Shown: positions 35,888 through 45,099 of the stretch, piece by piece | Numbering within the stretch: the first letter of the stretch is position 1 | How the letters are laid out: each line of letters opens with the position of its first letter | Assembly: GCA_020024465.1 (NCBI GenBank) | Contig: JAHHTT010000005.1 | Coordinates: 7,558-71,557 of the forward strand | DNA length: 64,000 bases | Direction: 5' to 3' | Source: Odoribacter sp. | GTDB lineage: Bacteria > Bacteroidota > Bacteroidia > Bacteroidales > Marinifilaceae | Program-made: the position numbers and the translations under genes | The notes under the pieces: generated by a model | What the model was told of the DNA's origin: nothing | The model's input: the letters and a program-made list of their open reading frames with translations, nothing else | Databases searched by the model: none

Positions 35888-36266
35888 ATCCGAGGTGAAA
35901 CATCAGTACGGTATTCGCCACAGCCAGTGCGATGGAGATAAGGATGATTTTGAAGAGGTTTCTGCCGGGATGTTTCATTTCCCGGTAATGTTCACGGATA
36001 GTTTTGCACCGTCTGGTCGTATAACGGAGCCTACAGAACATAGAGGGAAGAAAGCAGAATATCATTACTACGGCAAAAGCAACAATCTGACTGAAACAGC
36101 GAGACATCAACGGTATTCCGATTGGTATGAGTATGGCGAACAGCCAGCACTGGAAAAGCAGCGTTCTCCCGTTGAGATTGTTATGTTCCCGCTCGCTCCA
36201 TTTTTCGGCGACATACCACATATAGTCGATGAAGCAGATCCGGTATTTGCGATTGTTCTTTTCCAT
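35871..36266 (-). CDS. Membrane protein A2, unknown function (paralogue of A1)
   Basis: The start is placed at the ATG at 36266 (MEKNNRKYRICF), 4 bases after the stop of the gene at 36271, rather than at 36293, where it would overlap that gene. The 131-residue protein has a helix pair and ends with a hydrophobic helix (IILISIALAVANTVLMF). The order RYTTRRCKTIREHYREMKHPGRNLF corresponds to RRKAVMQHYAGCKFSPFRRNLF in A1. Convergent to B2 with a 17-base overlap of the coding ends. Function unknown. Confidence 0.6.
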   Translation of the reverse strand: MEKNNRKYRICFIDYMWYVAEKWSEREHNNLNGRTLLFQCWLFAILIPIGIPLMSRCFSQIVAFAVVMIFCFLPSMFCRLRYTTRRCKTIREHYREMKHPGRNLFKIILISIALAVANTVLMFHLGFIHWA

Positions 36267-36270
36267 ACCG

Positions 36271-36552
36271 TTATCTCCATACAAAGAAATCAATCAATAT
36301 AAGTATAATCAGAACGCTGACCAACACAATCTTAACCCTGCGGCGTGTTTCAGGCTTGCAATCGTCAAATAACCACAGTTTGCTGTTAAACTGCCAATGA
36401 CACGCCCATTTCCAACGGAACAGCAACCCTGCAAGCCATAGGGCAAGCAGTCCAACACCAAACAGAAACCCGTATTTCGTGTGAGCCTGCAACCACTCGA
36501 AAAATGAACCGGCCTTACTGTTCATTGCTTCGTATATATCGGTAACTGTCAT
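36271..36552 (-). CDS. Small membrane protein C, unknown function
   Basis: The start at 36552 (MTVTDIYEAMNS) is preferred over a start at 36579 that has no clear ribosome-binding region. The 93-residue protein has two hydrophobic segments (YGFLFGVGLLALWLAGLLF and VKIVLVSVLIILILIDFFVW) with a tryptophan-rich, basic loop between them. It ends 4 bases before A2, so the two form a minus-strand pair. No family recognised. Confidence 0.55.
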   Translation of the reverse strand: MTVTDIYEAMNSKAGSFFEWLQAHTKYGFLFGVGLLALWLAGLLFRWKWACHWQFNSKLWLFDDCKPETRRRVKIVLVSVLIILILIDFFVWR

Positions 36553-36747
36553 ATTTATAATTAAAATGATTCCGAACACAAAAATAATGTTTCCCGTTCA
36601 CATAATCGCTACTTTATGCCTGAAAACACGGCGAAGGACATTCTGTTTCTATCGTAAAAATGCTATTCCCCCATAACGGTTGATGCTTCTGATTGGTGAA
36701 AGCAATCAAAAATTAGATGTGTTTGCCTTAACATTGCTTTTAAATGA

Positions 36748-36779
36748 TTTGTTTTTACTGAGATAACCTTTTATATTTG
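36748..36779 (+). promoter_or_regulatory. Probable promoter of the histidine phosphatase gene
   Basis: TTTG (36748-36751), 20 bases, then TATATTTG (36772-36779): a full match to the Bacteroidetes consensus. The start codon is 14 bases after the -7 box, which leaves a very short leader. Confidence 0.7.
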
Positions 36780-36793
36780 TAAAAACTTTACTG

Positions 36794-37315
36794 ATGAAAA
36801 AGATTACACTACTATTGACCCGTCATGGGGAAACAATTGAGAATAAAAAAAATATCCTGCAAGGTCAATTGCCGGGAACATTGTCAGAACTTGGAATTCA
36901 ACAAGCGAAAGAATTGTCAGAAAAATTGTCGGATGTTCCGTTGGATGTTATTGTATCCAGTGATTTGTCCCGGAGTTATAAGACTGCCGAATTAGTGGCA
37001 AAATCGAAAAATATGGAAGTACATCCGACTCCATTGCTTCGGGAAATGCATTGGGGAGAATATACGGGGGATTCTTTTAATAAGGTTGACTGGAGTCATC
37101 TGCCCTTTGGTGTGGAGTCTTTGGAAGAATTGGATATGAGGGCTGGTGAATTTGTGAATTATCTGCGTGTAAAATATCCGGGGAAAAGGATTCTGGCAGT
37201 AGGACACGGGGCGTTTAATCGGGCTGTTATAAATCATTTGGAAGGGCGTAAGCCGGTGGAGATGTTGGAAAAGCCTATAATGGGAAATATTGAAATTGTG
37301 GAATTAATATGTTAA
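36794..37315 (+). CDS. Histidine phosphatase superfamily protein (phosphoglycerate mutase/CobC-like)
   Basis: The 173-residue protein has LLTRHGET at its start, with the RHG catalytic histidine, and VSSDLSRSYKTAEL near residue 55, REMHWGEYTG near 83 and LAVGHGAFNRAV near 138. These are the standard features of the histidine phosphatase superfamily. With B12 genes downstream an alpha-ribazole phosphatase role is possible, but a clearer CobC is encoded at 40104-40631, so a generic phosphatase is the safer call. It is followed after 19 bases by the outer-membrane receptor gene, suggesting cotranscription. Confidence 0.85.
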   Translation: MKKITLLLTRHGETIENKKNILQGQLPGTLSELGIQQAKELSEKLSDVPLDVIVSSDLSRSYKTAELVAKSKNMEVHPTPLLREMHWGEYTGDSFNKVDWSHLPFGVESLEELDMRAGEFVNYLRVKYPGKRILAVGHGAFNRAVINHLEGRKPVEMLEKPIMGNIEIVELIC

Positions 37316-37334
37316 GTAACTGCCATTATTACCC

Positions 37335-40103
37335 ATGAGAATGTTCGGTAAACGAATCGGTATATTGTGCTTCTTTATGTTGGGGATTCATATGCTTTTT
37401 GCTCGGGAGCATTGTCAGGATACGATTCTTCAAGATACTGTAAAGCGGACATTGTTGACTTTGCGTGGAGTCATTGTGGGGGGAGAGGAGAAAGAATTGC
37501 TTCCCGGAGCTTACATATATGTAGGGGAAGCCAAAACTCCTGTCGGTACAACGGATGTTGATGGTCATTTTGTTATTCAGGGAATTACTGCGGGGGAAAT
37601 TCATCTGTCTGTATCCTATATCGGATATGAAACTTATTCAGGCGTATGGAAAGTTACAGAAGATACGGATATAGGACAGATATGTTTGAAGACTGTTTTA
37701 CTTGAAGAGGTGCTTGTTGAAGCAAAAGTTCCGATTGCTGTCCAACATGGTGATACGACAAAATTTAATGCCAGTGCTGTCAAAGTGGCTGTAGATGGAG
37801 ATTTGGAGGCATTGATTAAAAAGTTGCCTGGATTTGAAATCGTTGACGGGAAGATTATTGCGCAAGGGAAAGAGGTGACTCGTCTGTATATTGATGGTAT
37901 GGAGTATTCTTTCAATGATCCTGCTGCTGCGTTGAAAAATTTGCCGGCTAAATTGGTGAATAAAATCAGTATGTATGATCGGGGTAGTGATGAGGCTGAA
38001 TTTTCAGGTTACCAGGATGGTAAAAAATACCGTGCGTTAAATATTGAAACTTACGATCCGGATAGAGCCAAGATATTTGGTAAGACAAGTGCTGGATATG
38101 GAATTACTTCTCCGGTTAAGAATACTTTTAAGGAAAATAATTATAATGGAGATATCTATGGTAATTATTTTGATAAAAAAAATAAGATAACCCTGAATGC
38201 TGATGCTGAAAATCAAGGTCAGCAGTTTAATATGCCGGGAAGCCGTTTCGGAGAGGGTAAAGGGTATAATCGTTCTGAAAGGATTTATGCCAATTTATCT
38301 ACCGATATCGTAGAGAAATGGAGTATTTCTACCAATTATCACTGGAATGATAATGCTTCTAATTCAGCTTCTATGTCAAAGCAGGAGTATTTCCCTACCG
38401 AACAATATGAAAGCCGCATATATGATAATGAGAGCCGTTCTCGTCAGGATGGAAAAGGTCATTCTTTTAATGCAAGAATTGAATATACTCCGGACAAAAA
38501 GAGCCGTTTGGTTTTTTCTCCATCCATGTCGACAAATAAATCAAATTCGTGGAATATTACTTATGGTTCAAATGTAGAAAATAATGATACCGTTAATATT
38601 TCGAATACTGAGAATTGTAGCGAAGGGAATTCTTTGGACTTAGACGGCAGTATTCTTTGGATGCAGGCATTTAGAAAGACAGGACGCTTCATGACCGTGA
38701 ATATTACCGGTGGATATTCTCGTAATTTGTCAAATCAGTGGCAAAATAACGATGAGCATTCCTTGAAAATGGATGGAGTTTATTCGGATACACTCCGTAA
38801 TTTGGCAATGGATAATAATCAGAAAGATTATAATTGGTCTGTTTCTACAAGATGGTCCGAACCGCTTTCTGAGCATTCACGTATAACATTGGATTATACG
38901 TATCAAGACCGGACAAGTAATGCTGACCGTTCCAGTCTGTCATACAGTGATAAGGATTTCCAAAATTTGGTAGGTATCGATTCTGCCCAGACGAATAAAC
39001 TGGAAAATATCTATCATGTACATCAATATGGCATAAATTATAGTTTTACAAATGATAAATTGCGTATAGGAACGGGTCTGTCATTAAGTAACACGATGAT
39101 GGATAACCGATATAAGTATCTGGGCAAAAGCGATTCTGTTTTAGTCAGTCGGTATATGGATGTGTCGCCTATGATGAATTTAGGGTATAATGTAAATGAG
39201 AATAGTAATTTAGATGTCATTTATTCCGGCAATTCATCTTCTCCTTCTGTTACTCAGTTGCAGAATGTGTTGACAATTAGTGAGCCGTTGCAGGTATCTA
39301 AGGGGAATCCCCGTTTGAAAAAGTCCTTTACTCACAATCTGATGATGAATTATACTTATTCACAACTTGAAAGTTCGGGTTTTTTGAATGCGACGTTAAA
39401 TGCCGGACAGACATTTAATATGATAACGTCGAATGTGCAGTTTATTAATCGTGATACAATTGTGGATGGCTATCTTTTGGCCCGTGGAGCCAGTTTGACG
39501 GAACCAGTGAATTTGAACGGGAGCTGGAATCTGTCAGGAAGTATATCTTATTCTTTTCCGTGGGAAAAGTTGAAGTTGCGCTTTAATACACATATGGGCT
39601 ATGGCTTTTCGCGTACGCCGTCTATTTATGATAATCTGGAGAATATGAACAGTTCGCATACAGGGACGGTGGGCTTGACGGTGTATACCAATATATCTGA
39701 GGATATCGATTGTTATTTTTCGTCAAACAATACGTTATCGTGGTCAAAAAATACTGAAACAGGAAATGCCAGATATTACAATAGCCATTTGAATGGTTCG
39801 TTCAATTGGGTATTTTGGAAAGGTTTTTATGTAGAGGCAATGTATACCGGAAGTTTCCATATTACGAAGAAAGACGAACGGGTGAAACAATCCGAGCATA
39901 TACTTAATGCGACTGTCGGTAAGAAATTCGGTAAAGAACGTCAGTTCAGAGTTTCCTTGTCTGCAAATGATATTTTGCAGAATCAACGGTCAATGACTTA
40001 TTCCTTAACGGATTTATATACAAGTGTATCTTATAATTCAGTGCCTTCGACATGTGTTATGTTGGGTGTGTCTTATTGGTTTGACAATATGAAACGGCAT
40101 TGA
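37335..40103 (+). CDS. Outer-membrane TonB-dependent receptor-like protein with carboxypeptidase-like N-terminal domain
   Basis: The 922-residue protein has a signal peptide (cleavage near HMLFA) and then a carboxypeptidase-regulatory-like domain (LRGVIVGGEEKELLPGAYIYV to about residue 110). A plug-like segment with ALIKKLPGFEIVDGKI near residue 155 and RLYIDGMEYSFNDP follows, and then a long beta-barrel of alternating aromatic strands. It matches the outer-membrane beta-barrel proteins of the TonB-dependent type in Bacteroidetes. The ligand is not readable. No cobalamin riboswitch lies in front, so a link to B12 is by position only. Stop and the convergent cobC stop are adjacent (40103/40104). 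Confidence 0.8.
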   Translation: MRMFGKRIGILCFFMLGIHMLFAREHCQDTILQDTVKRTLLTLRGVIVGGEEKELLPGAYIYVGEAKTPVGTTDVDGHFVIQGITAGEIHLSVSYIGYETYSGVWKVTEDTDIGQICLKTVLLEEVLVEAKVPIAVQHGDTTKFNASAVKVAVDGDLEALIKKLPGFEIVDGKIIAQGKEVTRLYIDGMEYSFNDPAAALKNLPAKLVNKISMYDRGSDEAEFSGYQDGKKYRALNIETYDPDRAKIFGKTSAGYGITSPVKNTFKENNYNGDIYGNYFDKKNKITLNADAENQGQQFNMPGSRFGEGKGYNRSERIYANLSTDIVEKWSISTNYHWNDNASNSASMSKQEYFPTEQYESRIYDNESRSRQDGKGHSFNARIEYTPDKKSRLVFSPSMSTNKSNSWNITYGSNVENNDTVNISNTENCSEGNSLDLDGSILWMQAFRKTGRFMTVNITGGYSRNLSNQWQNNDEHSLKMDGVYSDTLRNLAMDNNQKDYNWSVSTRWSEPLSEHSRITLDYTYQDRTSNADRSSLSYSDKDFQNLVGIDSAQTNKLENIYHVHQYGINYSFTNDKLRIGTGLSLSNTMMDNRYKYLGKSDSVLVSRYMDVSPMMNLGYNVNENSNLDVIYSGNSSSPSVTQLQNVLTISEPLQVSKGNPRLKKSFTHNLMMNYTYSQLESSGFLNATLNAGQTFNMITSNVQFINRDTIVDGYLLARGASLTEPVNLNGSWNLSGSISYSFPWEKLKLRFNTHMGYGFSRTPSIYDNLENMNSSHTGTVGLTVYTNISEDIDCYFSSNNTLSWSKNTETGNARYYNSHLNGSFNWVFWKGFYVEAMYTGSFHITKKDERVKQSEHILNATVGKKFGKERQFRVSLSANDILQNQRSMTYSLTDLYTSVSYNSVPSTCVMLGVSYWFDNMKRH

Positions 40104-40631
40104 TTATAGATGTATGACGGTTTTGCTGCCATAGGGAATAGCTTCATCAAAAGATTTTTCAATAGTGCAATGATGGGAATATACTAAAGCGCAGGCGATA
40201 ACACCTCTATGTGTGAATATACAACACTGTTGTTGTGGGGTGTTGCGTATTTCGTCCAGAAATTTTGAAACACGTTGATATTGTTCTATATAACTTTCTG
40301 CCCCTCCTGCCGGTTGATGTATCCAGTCTTTATACCAAAGGTTTAGGTGCGGATCTGTGATAGCATCCCAGCGTTGCATTTCCCACGTGCCGAAATTCAA
40401 TTCTTTGAGCCTTTCGTCTATTTGCGGATGTGGATAGCCGCAAAAGCCGGCCAGTCGCCGGCAGCGTGTCAATGGGCTGCAATAGACCGTATCAAAATGT
40501 TCTCCTTTTATACTTTTGCGAACTGTTTCAGCCTCTTCGGGAAATGTGGAAGCTGTGTCAACATCGCTCCAGCCATAGCAAATATCTGGTTCTACAGCAA
40601 CGCTTGTATGTCTGATAAATGTGAGTTTCAT
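40104..40631 (-). CDS. cobC: Alpha-ribazole phosphatase
   Basis: The start is set at the ATG complementary to 40629-40631 (MKLTFIRHTSV), overlapping the cobS stop as ATGA. A longer frame would run inside cobS. The 175-residue protein has the RHT variant of the RHG phosphatase motif followed by CYGWSDVD, typical of CobC, and CSPLTRCRRLA near residue 57. CobC removes the phosphate from alpha-ribazole 5'-phosphate or adenosylcobalamin 5'-phosphate at the end of nucleotide-loop assembly. It is the last gene of the cobU-cobT-cobS-cobC run. Confidence 0.88.
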   Translation of the reverse strand: MKLTFIRHTSVAVEPDICYGWSDVDTASTFPEEAETVRKSIKGEHFDTVYCSPLTRCRRLAGFCGYPHPQIDERLKELNFGTWEMQRWDAITDPHLNLWYKDWIHQPAGGAESYIEQYQRVSKFLDEIRNTPQQQCCIFTHRGVIACALVYSHHCTIEKSFDEAIPYGSKTVIHL

Positions 40632-41377
40632 AGAAAAGGTGTGGTGGTTATGAAAAAACCTAAATAAAAAGCCTGTTCTGACAATAATACGCTGGCCCCG
40701 CAACAATCTCCTGTGTAACCGCCAATTTTGCGCTTGAAATAATGTCGTAGGCCAATTGTGACAAGTATCATCGGAACGGTTGCCAGAAAGTTGGTTCCTA
40801 GAAAGAACAATGGGATGATGCATATTACGGCCATTTGCAGTAATTCAAGAAGGCAAATAGGATTGTACAAGACTTTTGTCTTGCTTGTTTCTTCTGTCCG
40901 GGCATAGCTTAATGTATTGATCATGAATGCTGTTGCAAACTTGGACAGGACATCTGCTCCTATGATGATACCTGCCTGGGCATTCGTCGGTAATGAGTAC
41001 AGGAAAGAAGCGTATAGAAAGAAATAGACAATCAGGCCAATGGTTCCATAGCTGCCAATGTGCGAATCTTTCATGATGGATAGAATTTTTTCCTTGTTCG
41101 TGCCTCCTCCGAAACCATCAAAGAAATCTGCCAGACCGTCTTCATGCAAGGCTCCTGTCAATAAAAGCCTGGCTGCAATAGCCAAAATACAAGCCGGTAA
41201 GTCTGCCCAGCCAATCATACTGACAATATACAGGGTTGCCCATGTAGCAAACCCTGTTATAAATCCAATCAATGGCCAGTATAGCAGTACATTGCTATAG
41301 TATTTTTTATCTACCTGGACGATTCGCCATAAGGGCAGACGGGTGAACATCATTATTGCAGCTAAAAAAGAGCGCAT
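40628..41377 (-). CDS. cobS: Adenosylcobinamide-GDP ribazoletransferase (cobalamin synthase)
   Basis: The 249-residue membrane protein has about six helices and the conserved ALHEDGLADFFDGFGGG segment near residue 80, followed by KDSHIGSYGTIGL, both diagnostic of CobS. The enzyme joins adenosylcobinamide-GDP to alpha-ribazole (phosphate) in the inner membrane, releasing GMP. It starts one base from the cobT stop and overlaps cobC by four bases, consistent with translational coupling. Confidence 0.95.
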   Translation of the reverse strand: MRSFLAAIMMFTRLPLWRIVQVDKKYYSNVLLYWPLIGFITGFATWATLYIVSMIGWADLPACILAIAARLLLTGALHEDGLADFFDGFGGGTNKEKILSIMKDSHIGSYGTIGLIVYFFLYASFLYSLPTNAQAGIIIGADVLSKFATAFMINTLSYARTEETSKTKVLYNPICLLELLQMAVICIIPLFFLGTNFLATVPMILVTIGLRHYFKRKIGGYTGDCCGASVLLSEQAFYLGFFITTTPFL

Positions 41378-41378
41378 G

Positions 41379-42416
41379 TTAAAAATATTTGGTTACAGCA
41401 GCTGATTGAAAATCATTCATTTCATTAATCATGCGGATAGCAGATTCTATTATCGGATAGGAGCAGATGGCCCCGGTTCCTTCGCCTAATCTTAAGCCGA
41501 GATGCAGAAGAGGATGTGCATGCAAGGCTTCTAAAACCAATTTGTGCCCGGCTTCATCTCCTTGATGTCCGAAAATGCAATATTCCAAAACTTCCGGATG
41601 AAGCTGTGAAGCGGCAAGTAGGCAGTTGGTCATGATAAAACCGTCAACAATTATTATCATTCCCAATTCTGATGCACGTAGCATACCGCCGATTGCAGCA
41701 ACCATTTCAAAGCCTCCAAACCAGCGTATGATATCTTCCGGAGTATGATTGCCAGTGTAATTTTCCATGGCACGTTTCAGAACATTGTATTTGTGTGCTA
41801 TCCCTTGGCTGTTGAGCCCGCTACCGGCTCCAACACATTCTTTTAAAGGAATTCCCGTGAAATAAGTCATCCACAAAGAAGATGCTGATGTATTAGCCAT
41901 TCCCAATTCTCCGAAGCTGATGATATTGGATCCTTCATTGAAAGTCATATCAACGATTTCAACTCCAATTTCGATAGCACGTTCCATTTCTTCTTTGCTC
42001 ATGGCTGCTTCGTAAAGATAATTGCTGGTGCTTTTTCGTATTTTCCGGTCAATTAATCCCGGGAGATTGTGAAAATCGGCATTGACTCCACAGTCAACAA
42101 TCTTGAGATCGAAATGATGTTGGCGGGCAAACATATTGACACCTCCCCCTCCTTTGACAAAATTATAAATCTGCTGTGCTGTGACTTCCGGCGCTGAAAA
42201 GCTGACTCCTTCAACGACAATTCCGTGGTCTGCTGCAAAAACGATGTTCTGGGGTTTGTGTAGTCGGGGAGAAAGGGTTTGTTGGATGGTACCGATTTGT
42301 ATTGCCAATTCTTCCAGCCTGCCCAAAGAACCTTGGGGTTTGGTTAAATTGTCAATCTTGTCCTGTAAGGCAGGTATGATTGTTTTGTCCGGAGTTTTAA
42401 TGTTAAAAGTTCTCAT
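41379..42416 (-). CDS. cobT: Nicotinate-nucleotide-dimethylbenzimidazole phosphoribosyltransferase
   Basis: The 345-residue protein has the N-terminal DNLTKPQGSLGRLEELA motif, FAADHGIVVEGVS near residue 66, GEMGMANT-like FGELGMANTSAS near 170 and the catalytic-glutamate motif GEGTGA near residue 311. CobT makes alpha-ribazole 5'-phosphate from a lower-ligand base and nicotinate mononucleotide. No base-synthesis genes (bluB, bzaAB) are in the window, so the base would have to be made elsewhere or taken up. The gene sits 26 bases after cobU. Confidence 0.96.
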   Translation of the reverse strand: MRTFNIKTPDKTIIPALQDKIDNLTKPQGSLGRLEELAIQIGTIQQTLSPRLHKPQNIVFAADHGIVVEGVSFSAPEVTAQQIYNFVKGGGGVNMFARQHHFDLKIVDCGVNADFHNLPGLIDRKIRKSTSNYLYEAAMSKEEMERAIEIGVEIVDMTFNEGSNIISFGELGMANTSASSLWMTYFTGIPLKECVGAGSGLNSQGIAHKYNVLKRAMENYTGNHTPEDIIRWFGGFEMVAAIGGMLRASELGMIIIVDGFIMTNCLLAASQLHPEVLEYCIFGHQGDEAGHKLVLEALHAHPLLHLGLRLGEGTGAICSYPIIESAIRMINEMNDFQSAAVTKYF

Positions 42417-42442
42417 GGTGAATATGTCTTGAAATTTGGTGA

Positions 42443-42955
42443 TTATTTTATTTTCATGGGTATGCCTGATACCATTAGCACCACTTCATCTGCTTGTTGC
42501 GCTGCAAATTGATTCATCCAGCCTTGTAAATCAGTAAACCGGCGTTGTATCGGATTCTCAGACACTCCTCCTGAACCGATTTCATTTGTGACGAATATGA
42601 ACGTGGCATTTTGGTTGGTGAAGCGTGTGAATTCGTCTTTCAATTCAGAGAGCGATTTATCGACATCGGAGTCGTTGTCAAAGAAAAAATTTGTTGCCCA
42701 AAGCGTCATGCAGTCTATGACAATGATACGCCCCGGTAAAGTATGTTTGCTCAATTTTTTCTCTTCTTCAATGTTGGTCCATTGCGGTCCTCTGTCACGT
42801 TGGTGTCTTAAAATGCGTTGACGGTGCTCTTCGTCCCATACTCTGGAAGTTGCGAGGTATACCGGATTTTCCGTCAATTGGAGGGCTAAATGCTGGGCAT
42901 ATCCACTTTTGCCGGACCGTTGTCCACCGGTGACAAGGATAATTTTTTTTGCCAT
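42443..42955 (-). CDS. cobU: Adenosylcobinamide kinase / adenosylcobinamide-phosphate guanylyltransferase
   Basis: The 170-residue protein starts with the P-loop TGGQRSGKSGYAQ and has HQRDRGPQW near residue 50, the region containing the guanylylated histidine in CobU, then VTNEIGSGGV near 120 and a QQADEVVLMVSGIP end. It phosphorylates adenosylcobinamide and then transfers GMP to it. As first gene of the minus-strand set it faces pduO across a 93-base intergenic region, where the two promoters must overlap or sit very close. Confidence 0.95.
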   Translation of the reverse strand: MAKKIILVTGGQRSGKSGYAQHLALQLTENPVYLATSRVWDEEHRQRILRHQRDRGPQWTNIEEEKKLSKHTLPGRIIVIDCMTLWATNFFFDNDSDVDKSLSELKDEFTRFTNQNATFIFVTNEIGSGGVSENPIQRRFTDLQGWMNQFAAQQADEVVLMVSGIPMKIK

Positions 42956-43018
42956 ATCTTTCTTTTTTTTTGCTCCGTAAAGATAGCTCTTTTAATTTAG
43001 AAAATGGTGGTATATTCG

Positions 43019-43026
43019 TATCTTTG
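43019..43026 (+). promoter_or_regulatory. Probable -7 box of the pduO-cobQ-cobD-cbiB operon
   Basis: TATCTTTG is a full -7 match 22 bases before the pduO start. The -33 region is weak (TTTA at 42996-42999, 19 bases upstream). The 93-base space to cobU is too short for a cobalamin riboswitch. Confidence 0.4.
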
Positions 43027-43048
43027 CTACGAGTAAACAGAAGAAGTA

Positions 43049-43621
43049 ATGAAGATTTATACACGTGGCGGAGACAAGGGGAAAACCGGTATTCATGGTG
43101 GTTTGCGGGTTGACAAAGATGATATTCGTATCGAAGCAAATGGGACGTTGGACGAATTGAATTCTTTGTTGGGACTGATACGGGCGTTGGCAGGAGAAAA
43201 GCATGAATGGCAAGAGATGCTTTATTTTTTGCAGGAAAAATTGATGATTGTGATGTCGCATGTGGCAACGCCTGCCGGATTGCGTTCGCAGAATCCGAAT
43301 CCGCTTCCGGAGGATTTGGATGTTTATTGTGAAAAACAAATCGATCGTTTGAACGAACACATAACCCATCCTTCCTCGCATTTTATTTTGCCGGGTGGTA
43401 ATATCCTTTCTGCCCAGTGTCATGTGGCAAGGACTGTAGCAAGGCGTGCTGAACGTCGTTTATGGTCATTGAATCGGATTGATGGATTGCCTCCTGTTAT
43501 TTTGCGATTTTTGAACCGTCTTTCAGATTTGTTATTTACAATGGCACGGCAAGAGATGGATAAGGAAGGCGCGGAAGAAGAAAGATGGCAATCATTTTTG
43601 TATAAAAAGAAAAGGAAATGA
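43049..43621 (+). CDS. pduO: PduO-type ATP:cob(I)alamin adenosyltransferase
   Basis: The 190-residue protein has the family start KIYTRGGDKGKTG, GTLDELNSLLGL near residue 34 and the C-terminal SAQCHVARTVARRAERRLW segment near residue 120, whose arginines and glutamate line the ATP site. It attaches the 5'-deoxyadenosyl group to reduced corrinoids, which is needed before amide and nucleotide-loop steps. The last codon region overlaps the cobQ start by four bases (ATGA), so the two are coupled. Confidence 0.94.
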   Translation: MKIYTRGGDKGKTGIHGGLRVDKDDIRIEANGTLDELNSLLGLIRALAGEKHEWQEMLYFLQEKLMIVMSHVATPAGLRSQNPNPLPEDLDVYCEKQIDRLNEHITHPSSHFILPGGNILSAQCHVARTVARRAERRLWSLNRIDGLPPVILRFLNRLSDLLFTMARQEMDKEGAEEERWQSFLYKKKRK

Positions 43622-45099
43622 AGAGATTGAAGCCGATTATGTTTGTTGGAACCTGCTCGGATGCAGGGAAAAGTATTGTAAATACAGCATTTTGTCGTAT
43701 TTTTTTGCAAGATGGTTATGTCCCTGCTCCTTTTAAGGCGCAGAATATGTCGTTGAATTCTTATTCAACGCCGGATGGAGGAGAGATTGGCAGGGCTCAG
43801 GCTGTACAGGCTGAAGCTTGTGGAATTGCTCCGTCGACAGATATGAATCCGGTGTTGTTAAAACCTTCTTCGGACCAGACGTCGCAAGTTATTCTGAATG
43901 GTCTGCCCGTAGGTAATATGTCTGCAAGGGAATATTTCCGTACGAATAATAAAGAAGATTTATGGAGGGAAGCGTTAGCCGCTTTTGTTCGTTTGGAAAA
44001 GTATTATTCTCCGATTGTTCTGGAAGGAGCTGGTAGTATTTCGGAGTTGAATTTGCGAGACCGGGATATTACGAATATGAATATGGCTCAAAAAGTGGAT
44101 GCTGCTACTTATCTGGTGGCAGATATTGATCGGGGAGGAGTGTTTGCTTCGGTATATGGTTCTGTTATGTTGTTGCCGGAAGAGCAACGCCGGTTATTGA
44201 AAGGAATTATTATCAATAAATTTAGAGGAGATGTAACGCTTTTTGATGAGGGACGGAAAATCATTCATGATTTGACCGGCATTCCGGTGGTTGGGGTGAT
44301 TCCTTATTTTCAGAATATTTGTATTGAAGAGGAAGATTCTGTCGCATTGGCAAATAAAACAGCAGTTGCTGAAGCCGGCAGAGTGAATGTTGCTGTAGTT
44401 CATCTGCGGAGAATGTCTAATTTTACTGATTTTAAAGCAATAGAACAGGATGGACGTTTCCATTTATATTATACCGATAAACCTTCGGAAATAGACAAGG
44501 CGGATATTGTTATTTTGCCGGGTACAAAGAATACGATAGATGATTTATTGGTGATTCGTGAAAATGGAGTGGCTGATGCGATTATACGGGCCGGTCGTGT
44601 GGGGAAAAAGGTCATTGGTATTTGTGGCGGTTTTCAGATGTTGGGAAAACGGATTGAAGATCCGGAGCATGTGGAAGGTGTGGCAGAAAGTGTAGAAGGA
44701 TTGGGTTTGTTCCCATTGATCACTGTGATGCAGACGGAAAAAGTTGTTTGTCAAAGTGATTTTGATTTTAAGAATAAAGGCTCATGGTGTAAAGGATATC
44801 AAATACATATGGGAGTAACATCTCCCCTGGAAGGGCAGCTGTCTCCCCTGGAGAATCTGAATACGTTGCCTGACGGGACATTTGAAGGATATGTATTGAA
44901 TGAACATTGTTGGGGAAGTTATATGCATGGTATTCTGGATAATGCAGTGGTACTGAACGATTTGGCATCAGGCTTTACCGATTTGCCGGAAACTGGTTTT
45001 GATTATGCTTCATTTAAAGAGAGTCAATATGATTTGTTGGCAGACCATGTACGGGTAGCAGTGGATCTTGATTATATTTATTCTACATTACGGTTATGA
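43618..45099 (+). CDS. cobQ: Cobyric acid synthase
   Basis: The 493-residue amidotransferase has the dethiobiotin-synthetase-like ATP site at the start (FVGTCSDAGKS) and FKAQNMSLNSYST near residue 40, then a C-terminal class I glutaminase domain with the nucleophile in GICGGFQMLG near residue 336 and the partner histidine in SYMHGIL near residue 434. It amidates four side chains (b, d, e, g) of adenosylcobyrinic acid a,c-diamide. Also called CbiP in anaerobic pathways. Its ends overlap the neighbouring genes by four bases on each side. Confidence 0.96.
   Translation: MKRLKPIMFVGTCSDAGKSIVNTAFCRIFLQDGYVPAPFKAQNMSLNSYSTPDGGEIGRAQAVQAEACGIAPSTDMNPVLLKPSSDQTSQVILNGLPVGNMSAREYFRTNNKEDLWREALAAFVRLEKYYSPIVLEGAGSISELNLRDRDITNMNMAQKVDAATYLVADIDRGGVFASVYGSVMLLPEEQRRLLKGIIINKFRGDVTLFDEGRKIIHDLTGIPVVGVIPYFQNICIEEEDSVALANKTAVAEAGRVNVAVVHLRRMSNFTDFKAIEQDGRFHLYYTDKPSEIDKADIVILPGTKNTIDDLLVIRENGVADAIIRAGRVGKKVIGICGGFQMLGKRIEDPEHVEGVAESVEGLGLFPLITVMQTEKVVCQSDFDFKNKGSWCKGYQIHMGVTSPLEGQLSPLENLNTLPDGTFEGYVLNEHCWGSYMHGILDNAVVLNDLASGFTDLPETGFDYASFKESQYDLLADHVRVAVDLDYIYSTLRL

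Noticed and set aside
35868..36302. 144-residue plus-strand frame
   Set aside because: It is antisense to A2, which has membrane helices, a paralogue (A1) and proper spacing to gene C.
36794..37315. Naming this gene cobC
   Set aside because: A better CobC with the RHT-CYGWSD pattern sits in the cobUTS operon at 40104-40631.
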